Of a stretch of 64,000 bases of DNA, positions 17,325-26,629 are shown one piece after another; the first letter of the stretch is position 1; each line of letters opens with the position of its first letter. The notes under the pieces are model-generated. The model was not told the DNA's origin. It did not search any database and was given only the letters and a program-made list of their open reading frames with translations. This DNA comes from Alteraurantiacibacter aquimixticola. GTDB lineage: Bacteria > Pseudomonadota > Alphaproteobacteria > Sphingomonadales > Sphingomonadaceae. Position numbers and translations under genes: made by a program. The stretch covers positions 809,280 to 873,279 of the forward strand of contig NZ_SSHH01000001.1 of NCBI RefSeq assembly GCF_004965515.1. The letters run 5' to 3'.

Positions 17325-19271
17325 CTACTCAGGCAGCGCCCATGTAATCAGCATCTCGTTATTGGCAGGCCGCCTGTCCGGCCCCAGCACTGGCGGCCCG
17401 AAGGCGGAGCCGGTGGCGAGCACGGCGATATATTGCCGCCCGTCAGCGCCGCGATAGCTCATCGGTATGGTCATGGCGGCATAATCCAGCTGCTCACTCC
17501 ACACGAGCTCCCCCGTCTCGCTGTCGAAGGCGCGCAATATGCCATCGGAGGTCGCGCCGATGAAGACCAGCCCGCCGGCTGTTACCATCGGCCCGCCGAA
17601 AGTGTTGTTGGAGCCGGTATCCTGCTTGTCCTCGCCCAGCTCGGGCGTGGTGCCGAGCTTGCTCGCCCAGGCCACCTCGCCAGTATTCCCATCGACCGCC
17701 ACCAGCCGGCCCCAGGGCGGGCGGATGCAGGGCAGGTTGACGTTCCTGCCATTCTCGTCGGTGAAGCTTGCGGAGAAGCTGGAATAGGCGCCGGGACCGG
17801 AGAGGCTGCCCCGGTCGTAGGGCTGTGCGGAGCCGGAGGTTCCGCGGCCATAGTTGCCCTCTGGATCGCGCGCTTCGATCCAGCCGATCGAGCCGCTCTC
17901 GGACGTGTTGACGTAAATATAACCTGTCGTCGGATCGACCGCGCTGCCGCCCCAGTTGGACCCGCCATTGTGCGGCAGGTTGATGGAGGCGCGCGGGGGA
18001 TCGCCTTCCTCATGGAAGAAGAAGGGCGTGAACGGTCCCGAATTGAAGAAGGTGCCGCCATAGGATGCGAGCAAGTCGCGGCAGGCGGCCGCGTGTTCGG
18101 CATTGGTGTCCTCTGCCGTGACCACATCGGTCGGGTCCCACCACATGCGGCTGAGCGGCTCGGGCTTCACCGGGATGGGTTGCGTCGGGTGGTAGTATTC
18201 ACCTGGCACATCGGCTGCGGCGACCAGCATTTCGTTCACGCCATGCACCGGCTCACCCGTGCGGCGGTCGAGGATGTACATCAGGCCTGGCTTACCCGTT
18301 TCGGCGAGGGCGGGGATGGTCTCGCCATTCACCTCGACGTCGACCAGCACCGGCGGGGCGGGGAGGTCCCAATCCCACAGATCGTGATGGATGGTCTGGA
18401 AGTGCCAGCGATATTCGCCCGTCTCCGCGTCCACGGCGACAACCGAGTTGCCGAACAGGTTCGCGCCCGGCCTGTCACCGCCCCAGTAGTTGGGGCCGGG
18501 ACTGCCGAGCGTCATGAAGATCAGCCCGGTCTCGACATCTGCGGTGGTGTACCACACCCACATGTTCGCGCCGGGACGGTTGCGCCAGCCATCGTCATGC
18601 CATGTCTCGTGCCCGACCTGGCCGGGCTGGGGGATCACGTCGAACTCCCACAGCTTCTCGCCGGTGCGCGCATCGAAAGCGCGGCTATTGCCGCTGGGGC
18701 CTTCGGATATCTCCGGCGTCAGCGCACCGATCACGAGGACATTGCGAAAGATGCTGGGCGGATAGGAATAGGCGGTGCCTTCGAATTCCATCACCCCGCC
18801 ATCGCCGAACTCGCTGGCGAGCGAGCCGTTGGCGGCGTTGATCGCGACCAGCGCATTGCCCTTGGAATAGAACAGCCGCGGCGCGCGCTCGCCATCGCCG
18901 GGCCAATAGGTGACCGAGCGGCGGATCGTCGCGCCTTCCACCGCATGGCGCCACAGCTCGCGGCCCGTGTGGGCCTCAAGCGCCACCACCGCATCGCCCA
19001 GCGGCATATACATCACGCCATCGACAACGACCGGCACCGTACCCGCCAGGATGCCGCCCCCGCCATCGGGCCGCAGGCGGAAAGTCCAGGCATGTTGCAG
19101 CTGGTCGACATTTTCCGGGGTGATATCGGCGAGAGGGGCGAAACGCTGCCCGGCATGATCTCGCGCATAAAGCGGCCAGTCACCGTCATCGGGCACCATT
19201 GCACTTTGTTGTGCCATCAACGGCGTTGCCATCATGCTCGCCGCCAGCATTGCGGCCAAACTCTTGCGCAT
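17325..19271 (-). CDS. Exported PQQ-dependent dehydrogenase
   Basis: The 648-residue protein has a Sec signal peptide (cleavage near LMAQ) followed by a quinoprotein beta-propeller with blade motifs ALEAHTGRELW, AFDARTGEKLW and HHDLWDWD. It carries no haem and no Cys-Cys pair, and resembles the 628-residue enzyme encoded at 205-2091. The true start is ATG 19271 with GGGGAGAGG upstream; a longer frame to 19370 has no signal peptide in the right place and no ribosome site. It probably forms an operon with the exported VOC protein. The substrate is unknown. Confidence 0.9.
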   Translation of the reverse strand: MRKSLAAMLAASMMATPLMAQQSAMVPDDGDWPLYARDHAGQRFAPLADITPENVDQLQHAWTFRLRPDGGGGILAGTVPVVVDGVMYMPLGDAVVALEAHTGRELWRHAVEGATIRRSVTYWPGDGERAPRLFYSKGNALVAINAANGSLASEFGDGGVMEFEGTAYSYPPSIFRNVLVIGALTPEISEGPSGNSRAFDARTGEKLWEFDVIPQPGQVGHETWHDDGWRNRPGANMWVWYTTADVETGLIFMTLGSPGPNYWGGDRPGANLFGNSVVAVDAETGEYRWHFQTIHHDLWDWDLPAPPVLVDVEVNGETIPALAETGKPGLMYILDRRTGEPVHGVNEMLVAAADVPGEYYHPTQPIPVKPEPLSRMWWDPTDVVTAEDTNAEHAAACRDLLASYGGTFFNSGPFTPFFFHEEGDPPRASINLPHNGGSNWGGSAVDPTTGYIYVNTSESGSIGWIEARDPEGNYGRGTSGSAQPYDRGSLSGPGAYSSFSASFTDENGRNVNLPCIRPPWGRLVAVDGNTGEVAWASKLGTTPELGEDKQDTGSNNTFGGPMVTAGGLVFIGATSDGILRAFDSETGELVWSEQLDYAAMTIPMSYRGADGRQYIAVLATGSAFGPPVLGPDRRPANNEMLITWALPE

Positions 19272-19345
19272 GGACGATCCTCTCCCCTGTCCCGTGTCTC
19301 GATTCCGCAAAGGCCTATACCGAAAATAGTTAGCTGGGCAAATTA

Positions 19346-20428
19346 TTATAAGGAAAGCTTCTCCAGCCATCCGGCAATAGCTCCGGCGATCTCGTCGCTG
19401 TTGCGTTCAAGCTGCATGGCATGGCCGTTGCCGTGAATTCCGAGGTTTTCGAGCCGCAAATGCTCGACCGAGCAGCCCGCCTGGCGCAGGAAATGGACGA
19501 TGGCGTGGTTGTCCGCCGCCATCCAGCTGGCCTCTGCCGTCAGCACGACGATGGGAATGCGGGCGAGGTTCGGCAGTTGCCGCGCTGGCTCGGCCTGTAT
19601 CTTGTAGGGAACGAGGCCCTCGCCGGGAGAGGGCTGGTCCATGCTCGCCAGCGTCTCGCCGTTGGCAAGCGGCGGATCGAAGGCGAGCGGGGCGTGGGTG
19701 ATGCCGAAGGGCAGGGGACCGCTGATCGCCTCGAAAGGCGGGCCCAGCGGTTCGACGGCCACGATTGCCCTAACCAGTTCCGGTTTTGCATCGGCGATCA
19801 GCCAGCCCGGAGGTCCGCCAGCGGAATGGGTGAGCAGGATGGCGGGGCCGATACGTTCGAGCAGCTCCGCGCCCGCGCGCTGCGCATCGCGCTGGCTCTC
19901 CGCATGGTCGGCGAGCGTTGGCCCGGTTCCGGCGAGGAAGGAGAGGAAGGCGGGGTCTTCCATCGTCCCGTCGCCCGGCCATTGCGTGTGCAGCTTCGCC
20001 TGCGGGTAATTGTCCTCGAAATCGCTTGGGCGGGTGAACAGTCGTTCGAGGAAGTGGGTAGGGCCGGGCCTCGCCATCTCCCCCTGGAATTCCGGATTGA
20101 AAGGACTGCGGCCGTGTTGCGGGCGGTCCACCACATAGACTGCCCGGCCGTGGCGGACGAACCAGTGCACCCAGCCTTCGCGCCTGTCCGCCGTTCCGAG
20201 GAAATCGGTCCCCTGTCCCCCGCCGCCATGGATCATCACCACGGGTGTCTCGTGCTTCAGTTCGGCGGGTATCCAGTATTCGACATATTGCTGCCCGCGC
20301 ATGGCCTTGCCGGCCGCCGGGTGGTCCACCAGCTCGCCGCCGGTCCAGAAGAAGCCCTGCGCGGCGAGTTCGAGCGGATTGCCGCGCCCGGCCTGATGCA
20401 GGTCCTGCGGGCGGTAACTGCGGGTCAA
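19346..20428 (-). CDS. Alpha/beta hydrolase (esterase/lipase-like)
   Basis: The 360-residue protein shows oxyanion motif HGGGGQG (67-73), nucleophile elbow THSAGG (Ser 202), a probable acidic residue in VAVEPLGPP (Glu 226) and a C-terminal His in GIHGNGHAM. No signal peptide is visible, so it is probably cytoplasmic. The start is assigned to TTG 20428, which shares TTGA with the stop of the monooxygenase gene; the longer frame upstream is only a shadow of that gene. Translational coupling suggests it hydrolyses a product of the monooxygenase, as in ester-forming ring or Baeyer-Villiger-like catabolism (inference). Confidence 0.85.
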   Translation of the reverse strand: MTRSYRPQDLHQAGRGNPLELAAQGFFWTGGELVDHPAAGKAMRGQQYVEYWIPAELKHETPVVMIHGGGGQGTDFLGTADRREGWVHWFVRHGRAVYVVDRPQHGRSPFNPEFQGEMARPGPTHFLERLFTRPSDFEDNYPQAKLHTQWPGDGTMEDPAFLSFLAGTGPTLADHAESQRDAQRAGAELLERIGPAILLTHSAGGPPGWLIADAKPELVRAIVAVEPLGPPFEAISGPLPFGITHAPLAFDPPLANGETLASMDQPSPGEGLVPYKIQAEPARQLPNLARIPIVVLTAEASWMAADNHAIVHFLRQAGCSVEHLRLENLGIHGNGHAMQLERNSDEIAGAIAGWLEKLSL

Positions 20429-21678
20429 TGGATCTGGCCCTGCCGGTCGCGGATATTGATCGCCACGCGGTCGGACGGATCGGCATCGGCCCAGCGTGAA
20501 TTGGGGTGCAGCACGTCGCCGATCACCTTGTAGGCGAACAGCATCAGCAGAGCGCCGCTTTCCGGGTTTGTGTCCAGCGCCTTGATATGGGCGAGGTCCT
20601 GCTGCCGCTTTTCCGGGTCCTGCTCCTGCAGCATGCGCTTGTTCTCGGTCGCGGCCGGGGTGACGACGTCCCAGAACACCCGCCGCCTTTCGTCGCTGAA
20701 GCGGTCGAGGATGCTCTCGTCCTCCTCGCCGCGCAGCACCGCGCCCAGCACGTCCGCAAGTACGATGCCGGTCCACAGGCCGGAAGTGAGGCCAAGCCCG
20801 CCGCAAGGGTTCGTCGCATGTGCCGCATCGCCAGCAAGCAGCACGCGGCCCTTGCGCAGCGTCTCGCCCGCGCGCTGGTGGAGCATGTAGGGGCTGGAGG
20901 AGACGATCTCGTAATCCTTCCTCCCTTGCATGAACCATTCGTAGCGCTGGTGGATGCGGTCTTCGTAAGTCTCCAGCGGCAGGCTGGAGTCCTCCATATA
21001 GGTGCATCGCCAAAGCCCCTCGGTATCGAGTTGCGCGATCACCGCCATGTTGACCGGGTCGCAGACGAAATTGGCCTGTTCGTAGCCGAGCTCGCCAAAG
21101 GGGAATTTCACATTGGTGGCGACGAAGCGTTCGGGCCAGGTGTGGCCCTCGAACTCGATATCCGCCAGCTTGCGCACCGTGCTGCGCGCGCCATCGGCAC
21201 CGATGAGCCATTTGGCCTCGTATTCAACTTCGCCATCGGGGCCGGTGGTCATAGCGAGGATATGGTCCGCATATTCCTCGAAGCCGTGCAGCTCGGTACC
21301 GAAATGGACTTTCACGCCCAGCTTCTGCGCATGCTCCATCGCCACGCGGGCGACATCGTGCTGGCCGACATGCAGCTGGTAGTCGTACTCTATCCCCTCG
21401 ATCGGCTCGGTGACGACGACCGAGTGGTAGTCGAACTCGGGCACATGAGTGCCGAAGGCGCGGTTGCGGAAGCCTATCGCGTCCAATTCGTCGAGGATGC
21501 CCAACTCCTCCAGCACCAGCAGGGTGGAGGGGAAATAGACCGCCGCGCGCGGCGAATTGATGATGTGCTCCTCGCGCTCGATCACCCTCACGCTCGCACC
21601 CGCTTGCGCGAGGGTGAGCGCGGTCAGCATGCCGACCGGGCCGGCACCGACGATCAGGACATCGGTGGCCTCGCTCAT
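20425..21678 (-). CDS. FAD-dependent monooxygenase (aromatic hydroxylase type)
   Basis: This 417-residue flavoprotein has the class A monooxygenase motifs: GAGPVG (11-16) for ADP binding, GADGARSTVRK (160-170, DG motif) and GRVLLAGDAAH (277-287, GD motif). It is cytoplasmic and should use NAD(P)H and oxygen to hydroxylate an aromatic or polyketide-like substrate. Its ATG overlaps the stop of the upstream PQQ-haem dehydrogenase gene (ATGA) and its stop overlaps the downstream hydrolase start, making a tight three-gene unit. Which ring or carbonyl is attacked cannot be inferred. Confidence 0.9.
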   Translation of the reverse strand: MSEATDVLIVGAGPVGMLTALTLAQAGASVRVIEREEHIINSPRAAVYFPSTLLVLEELGILDELDAIGFRNRAFGTHVPEFDYHSVVVTEPIEGIEYDYQLHVGQHDVARVAMEHAQKLGVKVHFGTELHGFEEYADHILAMTTGPDGEVEYEAKWLIGADGARSTVRKLADIEFEGHTWPERFVATNVKFPFGELGYEQANFVCDPVNMAVIAQLDTEGLWRCTYMEDSSLPLETYEDRIHQRYEWFMQGRKDYEIVSSSPYMLHQRAGETLRKGRVLLAGDAAHATNPCGGLGLTSGLWTGIVLADVLGAVLRGEEDESILDRFSDERRRVFWDVVTPAATENKRMLQEQDPEKRQQDLAHIKALDTNPESGALLMLFAYKVIGDVLHPNSRWADADPSDRVAINIRDRQGQIH

Positions 21679-23789
21679 TGTCCTGGCGCCTTCGCGCGGC
21701 GCGCTGCTTCGGTCAGGACATAGGCGCGCACCGCCTCCACCTGGTCGGCATCGATCCAGGGGGAGAAGCTGATCATCCCGCGGTCGGCAAGGATGCCTTC
21801 GGTCACCACCGCCTGCCATGCCTGCGCGTCCCTGGCGGCAGGGCTCTTCATCAGGTCCGGATTGACCGGACCGTTATGGCAGATGGTGCAGAAGGCGAAG
21901 TACTGTGCCTGACCTTCCGCCAGCTGCTCGGCAGTGAATGTCTCGTCGTTGGTCACATAGGGACGCGGTTCGATCGGGGGCAGGGGATCGATCGTGCCCG
22001 TTCCGCCAATCTTGAACACCAGCAGCATGCCATTGGGCGGCGGGCGGCGCATCCAGTCAGTCTGCGTCGCCATGCCCATGGAGCCGCCATAGCCGGCCAT
22101 CACCGCGATATATTGCTCGCCATTGACGCGATAGCTGATGGGGCCGGCCATGATCCCGCGTTCGCCCTGCCAGCTCCATACTTCCTCGCCCTTGTCCGCC
22201 GAATAGGCGACGAAGCGTCCGTCAGGCAGGCCCTGGAAAACGAGGTTGCCGCCAGTTGCCAGCGTGCCGCCGTTCCACGGCCAGTCTCGGCGCAATTCCC
22301 ATGCGACCTCTTGCTTGACCGGATCCCAGGCCTGCAGCTTGCCGTAGGTGATGGAGGAAAGGTAAGCGCGGCGTGCCTCCGGCGTTGCCCCCGGCACCGA
22401 ACCTTCTGGTGGGGCGAGGAAGGAGACGCCGGTATTCCAGCGCCCGATATGCCGCTCGAAATCGGAATCGTCGGCATAGGCGTTGGGCACCTCCATCACG
22501 GGGATGTAGACGAGGCCGGTATCGGGCGAATAGCTCATCGGATGCCAGGCATGGGCGCCAATACCCATGGGCGTGATGAAATAGGGCGCATCGGCAAAGC
22601 GGGCCTCGGGAATCTCCACCGGCCGACCGGTTTCAAGGTCGATCCGCTCCGCCCAGTTCTGCTCGGCATAGGGCTCTGCGCTGATCAGTTTCCCGGTGGC
22701 GCGGTCGATCACGTAGAAGAACCCGTTCTTCGGCGCCTGCATCGCCACCTTGCGTGGCTCTCCGTCGATCTCGAGCGTTGCCAGCGTGATCTGCTGGGTG
22801 GCGGTGAAGTCCCAGGTCTCGCCGGGATTGATCTGGTAATGCCACTTGTATTCGCCCGTATCGGGATCAAGCGCGAGGATCGAGGACAGGAAGAGGTTGT
22901 CGCCCTTGCCGTCGCTCCGCACGCGGTGGTTCCACGGGGAGCCATTGCCCACGCCGACAAGCAACTGGTCGAATTCGGGATCGTAGACGATTGAATCCCA
23001 AACCGTGCCGCCGCCGCCAAGCTCCCAATAATCGCCGAACCACGTCTCGCCCGCGAACTGCTCGAAAGCTGCATCCGATGCTGCGCCGTCGGGGCCATCC
23101 GCCGGATTGCCGGGCACGGTGTAGAAGCGCCAGACGAGGTCGCCGCTATCGGCATCATAGGCTGAGACATAACCGCGCACGCCCATCTCTGCGCCTGAAT
23201 TGCCGATCAGCACCTTGCCGCGCACGACGCGCGGGGCGCCTGTGATCGTATAGGGCTGTTCCTGATCGACGGTGACGACGTCCCACTCGACCTCGCCCGT
23301 TTCGGCATCGAGCGCGATCAGCCGCCCGTCGATCGTGCCGGAAAAGACCTTGCCGCCCCACACGGCGACACCACGATTGACCACGTCGCAGCAGGCATGC
23401 GCGCCCTTCGCGCCGTCCACTTGCGGGTCGTGGAACCACAGTTGCTCGCCCGTCGCGGCATCGACCGCCATGACCTTGGACCATGCGGTGGTGAGGTACA
23501 TCACCCCGTCGACCACGATGGGGGTCGCTTCCTGCCCGCGATTGGTATCGAACTCGACCGCGAAGGCGAGGCTGAGGTCGCCGATATTCTGCGTGTTGAT
23601 ATCGGCCAGCGGTGAAAAGCGCTGCTCGGCATAGGTGCGGCCGTGCGAAAGCCAGTTATCCGGATCGTCTTCCGCCGCGAGCAGGCGTTGCTCGTCGATC
23701 TGTCCGAAGTTCGATGCGCTGTCCGAACAGGCGGCCAGCGTCAGCGTGGTGGTGGCAATGGCAATCGTGGCAAGCCGTGCAAGGCCCAT
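21675..23789 (-). CDS. Quinohaemoprotein dehydrogenase: PQQ propeller with C-terminal cytochrome c
   Basis: The 704-residue lipoprotein (lipobox LAAC, Cys about 21) has a PQQ beta-propeller carrying the vicinal pair in HACCDVVNRG (Cys 133-134), the disulfide ring that sits over PQQ in alcohol dehydrogenases. A C-terminal cytochrome c domain follows, with CTICH (634-638) and a likely axial Met near 672. This is the type II alcohol dehydrogenase layout, so an alcohol substrate is likely. ATG 23789 gives a standard lipoprotein signal and lies near GGAGGGG; an upstream Met at 23816 is possible. It is the first gene of the unit with the monooxygenase and hydrolase. Confidence 0.93.
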   Translation of the reverse strand: MGLARLATIAIATTTLTLAACSDSASNFGQIDEQRLLAAEDDPDNWLSHGRTYAEQRFSPLADINTQNIGDLSLAFAVEFDTNRGQEATPIVVDGVMYLTTAWSKVMAVDAATGEQLWFHDPQVDGAKGAHACCDVVNRGVAVWGGKVFSGTIDGRLIALDAETGEVEWDVVTVDQEQPYTITGAPRVVRGKVLIGNSGAEMGVRGYVSAYDADSGDLVWRFYTVPGNPADGPDGAASDAAFEQFAGETWFGDYWELGGGGTVWDSIVYDPEFDQLLVGVGNGSPWNHRVRSDGKGDNLFLSSILALDPDTGEYKWHYQINPGETWDFTATQQITLATLEIDGEPRKVAMQAPKNGFFYVIDRATGKLISAEPYAEQNWAERIDLETGRPVEIPEARFADAPYFITPMGIGAHAWHPMSYSPDTGLVYIPVMEVPNAYADDSDFERHIGRWNTGVSFLAPPEGSVPGATPEARRAYLSSITYGKLQAWDPVKQEVAWELRRDWPWNGGTLATGGNLVFQGLPDGRFVAYSADKGEEVWSWQGERGIMAGPISYRVNGEQYIAVMAGYGGSMGMATQTDWMRRPPPNGMLLVFKIGGTGTIDPLPPIEPRPYVTNDETFTAEQLAEGQAQYFAFCTICHNGPVNPDLMKSPAARDAQAWQAVVTEGILADRGMISFSPWIDADQVEAVRAYVLTEAARRAKAPGQ

Positions 23790-23883
23790 ATTCCGCTTCC
23801 CCTCCCAAGGAATCATCCGCGCCCTTTGCGGGCGTCATCGTCACGGGTGTTACAATGGGCGGGCCGCCTTTGCGAGTCCCCGG

Positions 23884-24750
23884 CTAGAGGCCTTTTGCCG
23901 GACCTTTGGGCGTCTGGTTGGGGCCGATCTCGAACACCATGTCGGCGCGGTGCGGCAGGTCTTCCAGCATGTGCAGCGTCAGCCGCTCGTAATGCTGGCA
24001 GAACCGGGCAAGCGCTGCATCGTCCATCACGCCCGGCGCATCGGGACGGGAAGCGCGCAGCTTTTCCTCCTGCTTGCGGCGATTGGCGATGACGGCATCG
24101 AAGCCATCGACCTTCAGCATCACCAGCATGTCGATCTGGTCGAACAGCTTCTTGTAGTCGCCGCGCAGCCAGAGATTGGCGACCGCGCGCCACACGCCTT
24201 CCGGGTCCTCGTTCCGCTCAAGGTCGTTGACCGGTTCGAGCAGTTCCTCATCGGCCTGCGGGGTGCAGCCGACGCACCAGCCTTCGAACAGCAGCACGTC
24301 CACCGGGCCGCTGACGGGCTGGGCTTCATCCATCCGGTCATCGGTCGCCTTGTCGAAGCGGGGGAGAGCGAAGGTGCGGCCGGCGCAAATGCTCTCGATG
24401 ATGGAAATGCCAAGGCCCGGCGCATGCGTGCCGGGAACGCCGCGCGTGGCGAAGAGCGGGTGAATCTCGTTCGCCAGCGCCTGCCGTTCCTCGCGCTTGA
24501 GGTAGAGGTCGTCGATCGACAGCGTCACCGTACGCAAGCCACGCTTCTTGAGCAGCACTTCGAGGAAGGCGCAGAGCGTGGACTTGCCCGACCCTTGCGC
24601 GCCATTGATCCCGACCACGAGTGGCGAGGTGTGGGTCGCCCGCCGCGCAATCGCCGTGGCGAGCGGTTGCCAGTACTTCTCCACCGTGTCGCGATAGTCC
24701 GCTGGCAGGCCGAGCCCGGTAATCAATGCGTCGATAGGGTCCCCGTTCAT
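23884..24750 (-). CDS. D-glycerate 3-kinase (GLYK-type)
   Basis: The 288-residue P-loop kinase has Walker A GAQGSGKST (50-58), SIDDLYL shortly after, and LFEGWCVG, the pattern of the plant-type glycerate 3-kinase and the E. coli YggC-like group within the phosphoribulokinase/uridine kinase family. It would phosphorylate D-glycerate with ATP. It overlaps the hydroxypyruvate reductase gene by ATGA, so the pair converts hydroxypyruvate to glycerate and then 3-phosphoglycerate. This supports the assignment over pantothenate kinase or uridine kinase. Confidence 0.88.
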   Translation of the reverse strand: MNGDPIDALITGLGLPADYRDTVEKYWQPLATAIARRATHTSPLVVGINGAQGSGKSTLCAFLEVLLKKRGLRTVTLSIDDLYLKREERQALANEIHPLFATRGVPGTHAPGLGISIIESICAGRTFALPRFDKATDDRMDEAQPVSGPVDVLLFEGWCVGCTPQADEELLEPVNDLERNEDPEGVWRAVANLWLRGDYKKLFDQIDMLVMLKVDGFDAVIANRRKQEEKLRASRPDAPGVMDDAALARFCQHYERLTLHMLEDLPHRADMVFEIGPNQTPKGPAKGL

Positions 24751-25724
24751 CCCACGGGGTTAGGCAGTTCCTTATCGCTTGCATAGGCCCGGACATTGGC
24801 CAGTGCACACATTCCCATGGCCTCGCGCGTCTCGGAATTGGCGCTGCCCAGATGCGGCAGGAGCACGACATTTTCGAGACCGAGCAATGCTGCGGGCACT
24901 TGCGGCTCGGCTGGATAGACGTCGAGGCCAGCCCCGGCGAGGTGGCCGGAGCGCAGCGCATCGGCCAGTGCCTCGTGATCGACCACGCCCCCGCGCGCGG
25001 TGTTGATCAAGTAGCTGCCCGGTTTCATCACCGCGATGGCATCGGCATCGATCAGGTTTGCGGTCTCGCCGCCACCGGGAACATGCAGCGAAACGAAGTC
25101 AGCTTCGCGCAGCAGGCCGTTGAGATCAGGATGGAATGTCGCGCCAAGCTCCTGCGCCACGGCGGGATCGCATTCGCGCCTGCCATAGTACGCGACGCGC
25201 ATGCCGAAGCCGTGATGGGCGCGCCGTGCGGTGGCGATCGCGATGCGGCCCATGCCGACGAGGCCCAGCACCTTGCCCTTCAGCGCGCTGCCGATCAGGT
25301 GCGTCGGTCGCCACCCGCTCCACTCGCCCGCACGCAGCTCCCGCTCGCCTTCGCCAGCGCGTCGCGCCGTCATCAGCAGCAGCGTCATGGCGATATCGGC
25401 GGTGGCATCGGTGAGGACGCCGGGCGTGTTGGTGACTGCGATATTCTTCGCCTTGGCAGCGGCGAGGTCGATATGATCGAAGCCCACGCCGTAATTGGCG
25501 ATCAGCTTCACGCGGTCGCCGCCCGCGATCACATCGGCATCGATTCGGTCGGAGACGGTCGGGCAGAGCACGTCATACTCCGCCATCGCCGCGGCCAGAG
25601 CCTGCTGGCTCATCGGCACGTCGCTTTCATTCAGCGTGACGTCGAACTCTTCGGCCAGCGCGCGCTCGACCGCTTCGGGCCACCGGCGGGTGACGAGGAC
25701 TTTCAGCTTCGACAAGGCGCTCAA
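24747..25724 (-). CDS. D-2-hydroxyacid dehydrogenase (glyoxylate/hydroxypyruvate reductase)
   Basis: The 325-residue protein has the NAD(P)-binding glycine motif GLVGMGRIA (154-162) and catalytic Arg, Glu and His in NTARGG (Arg 244), YPAEP (Glu 273) and LPHLGSA (His 291). It is a member of the D-isomer 2-hydroxyacid dehydrogenases, and the adjoining glycerate kinase suggests hydroxypyruvate or glyoxylate as substrate. The first codon is a TTG at 25724 that shares TTGA with the GST stop. The TTG assignment rests on this coupling and on the family length. Confidence 0.88.
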   Translation of the reverse strand: MSALSKLKVLVTRRWPEAVERALAEEFDVTLNESDVPMSQQALAAAMAEYDVLCPTVSDRIDADVIAGGDRVKLIANYGVGFDHIDLAAAKAKNIAVTNTPGVLTDATADIAMTLLLMTARRAGEGERELRAGEWSGWRPTHLIGSALKGKVLGLVGMGRIAIATARRAHHGFGMRVAYYGRRECDPAVAQELGATFHPDLNGLLREADFVSLHVPGGGETANLIDADAIAVMKPGSYLINTARGGVVDHEALADALRSGHLAGAGLDVYPAEPQVPAALLGLENVVLLPHLGSANSETREAMGMCALANVRAYASDKELPNPVG

Positions 25725-26554
25725 TCCTGCTTGAGGATGCGCTTGGTTTCGGCGCTGGTGGAAGCAGGGCCGGTATTGCGCTTGAATATGCCGCCCTGGC
25801 CCGCCTGCCGGTTGAAGGGATCGGGATCGCCCTCGCGTTGCTCCAGCCCGAAGATCTCGAACAGGCCGGGATGGTTGCCCAGTCCGCCGAACATGGCGCG
25901 CACCCGCTCCACCCAGTCACGCAGCGGATCGTCGGCGGCCAGCGCCGGCGTCGATGCGACCGATGCGAGCCAGAGGAAGCCGCCCATGATGCGGTAATCG
26001 GCATAGTTCGGCTCTGCGCCGCCGAGGAACGCATGCTCGCGCAAGGCCATGCGCAGGGGTTCGAGGCTGGCGGAAATCGGCGCCAGGCGATCCTCGCGTC
26101 CGGCCTGCACATCCTCCAGCTTGCCGCCCAGCATCACTTCGCGCGTGCTAGTGACATATTCCTTGTCATGCTCGTAACAGACGTTGCGATAATCGGCGCA
26201 GAAGCTGCGCATCCACGGCCCCACGGCGGTGCCCCAGAACCATGCATCCAGCGCCTTGGTCAGCGCGGCGGTGCTTTCATGCGGGATCAGCATGGGACGG
26301 TCGGGATAGGTCTGGTCGAGATATTCGACGATGCCCCAGCTATCGAGCACCCATTTGCCGTCATCGACGATGGCTGGCAGCCGCTCCGTCTTGCCGCCGG
26401 TTCGCTCCAGGATTCCGGTAAAGCCGCCTTCCACGATATCGAGATCGAATCCCTTATGCGTCACGGCGAACTTGGTCGCCCAGACGAAGGGGCTGATCGT
26501 CGCGCCAGTGGACACTTGCAGGTCGTAAAGCGTGATTGTGTTGTCGGCGGCCAT
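25721..26554 (-). CDS. Glutathione S-transferase family protein
   Basis: The 277-residue protein has an N-terminal thioredoxin-like GST domain (LYDLQVSTGATISPFVW, then RLPAIVDDGKWVLDSWGIVEYLD, whose VLDSW segment holds the glutathione-contacting acidic residue and Ser) and a helical C-terminal domain. The layout is like the beta-etherase-related GSTs of sphingomonads, but activity is not provable. ATG 26554 follows AGAGAGGGA; an upstream Met at 26623 would add a stretch with no GST similarity. It is the first gene of the operon with hydroxypyruvate reductase and glycerate kinase. Confidence 0.87.
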   Translation of the reverse strand: MAADNTITLYDLQVSTGATISPFVWATKFAVTHKGFDLDIVEGGFTGILERTGGKTERLPAIVDDGKWVLDSWGIVEYLDQTYPDRPMLIPHESTAALTKALDAWFWGTAVGPWMRSFCADYRNVCYEHDKEYVTSTREVMLGGKLEDVQAGREDRLAPISASLEPLRMALREHAFLGGAEPNYADYRIMGGFLWLASVASTPALAADDPLRDWVERVRAMFGGLGNHPGLFEIFGLEQREGDPDPFNRQAGQGGIFKRNTGPASTSAETKRILKQD

Positions 26555-26629
26555 GAAGTCCCTCTCTTTCCTATCCGTGGGGCTGACTATTGCTTGATGC
26601 GGCAAAAGGAAAGTGGGACACATTGCGCC

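Noticed and set aside
19346-21211. 621-residue hydrolase with an N-terminal extension
   Set aside because: Residues before the TTG at 20428 are a shadow of the monooxygenase gene; the coupled TTGA start explains the hydrolase.
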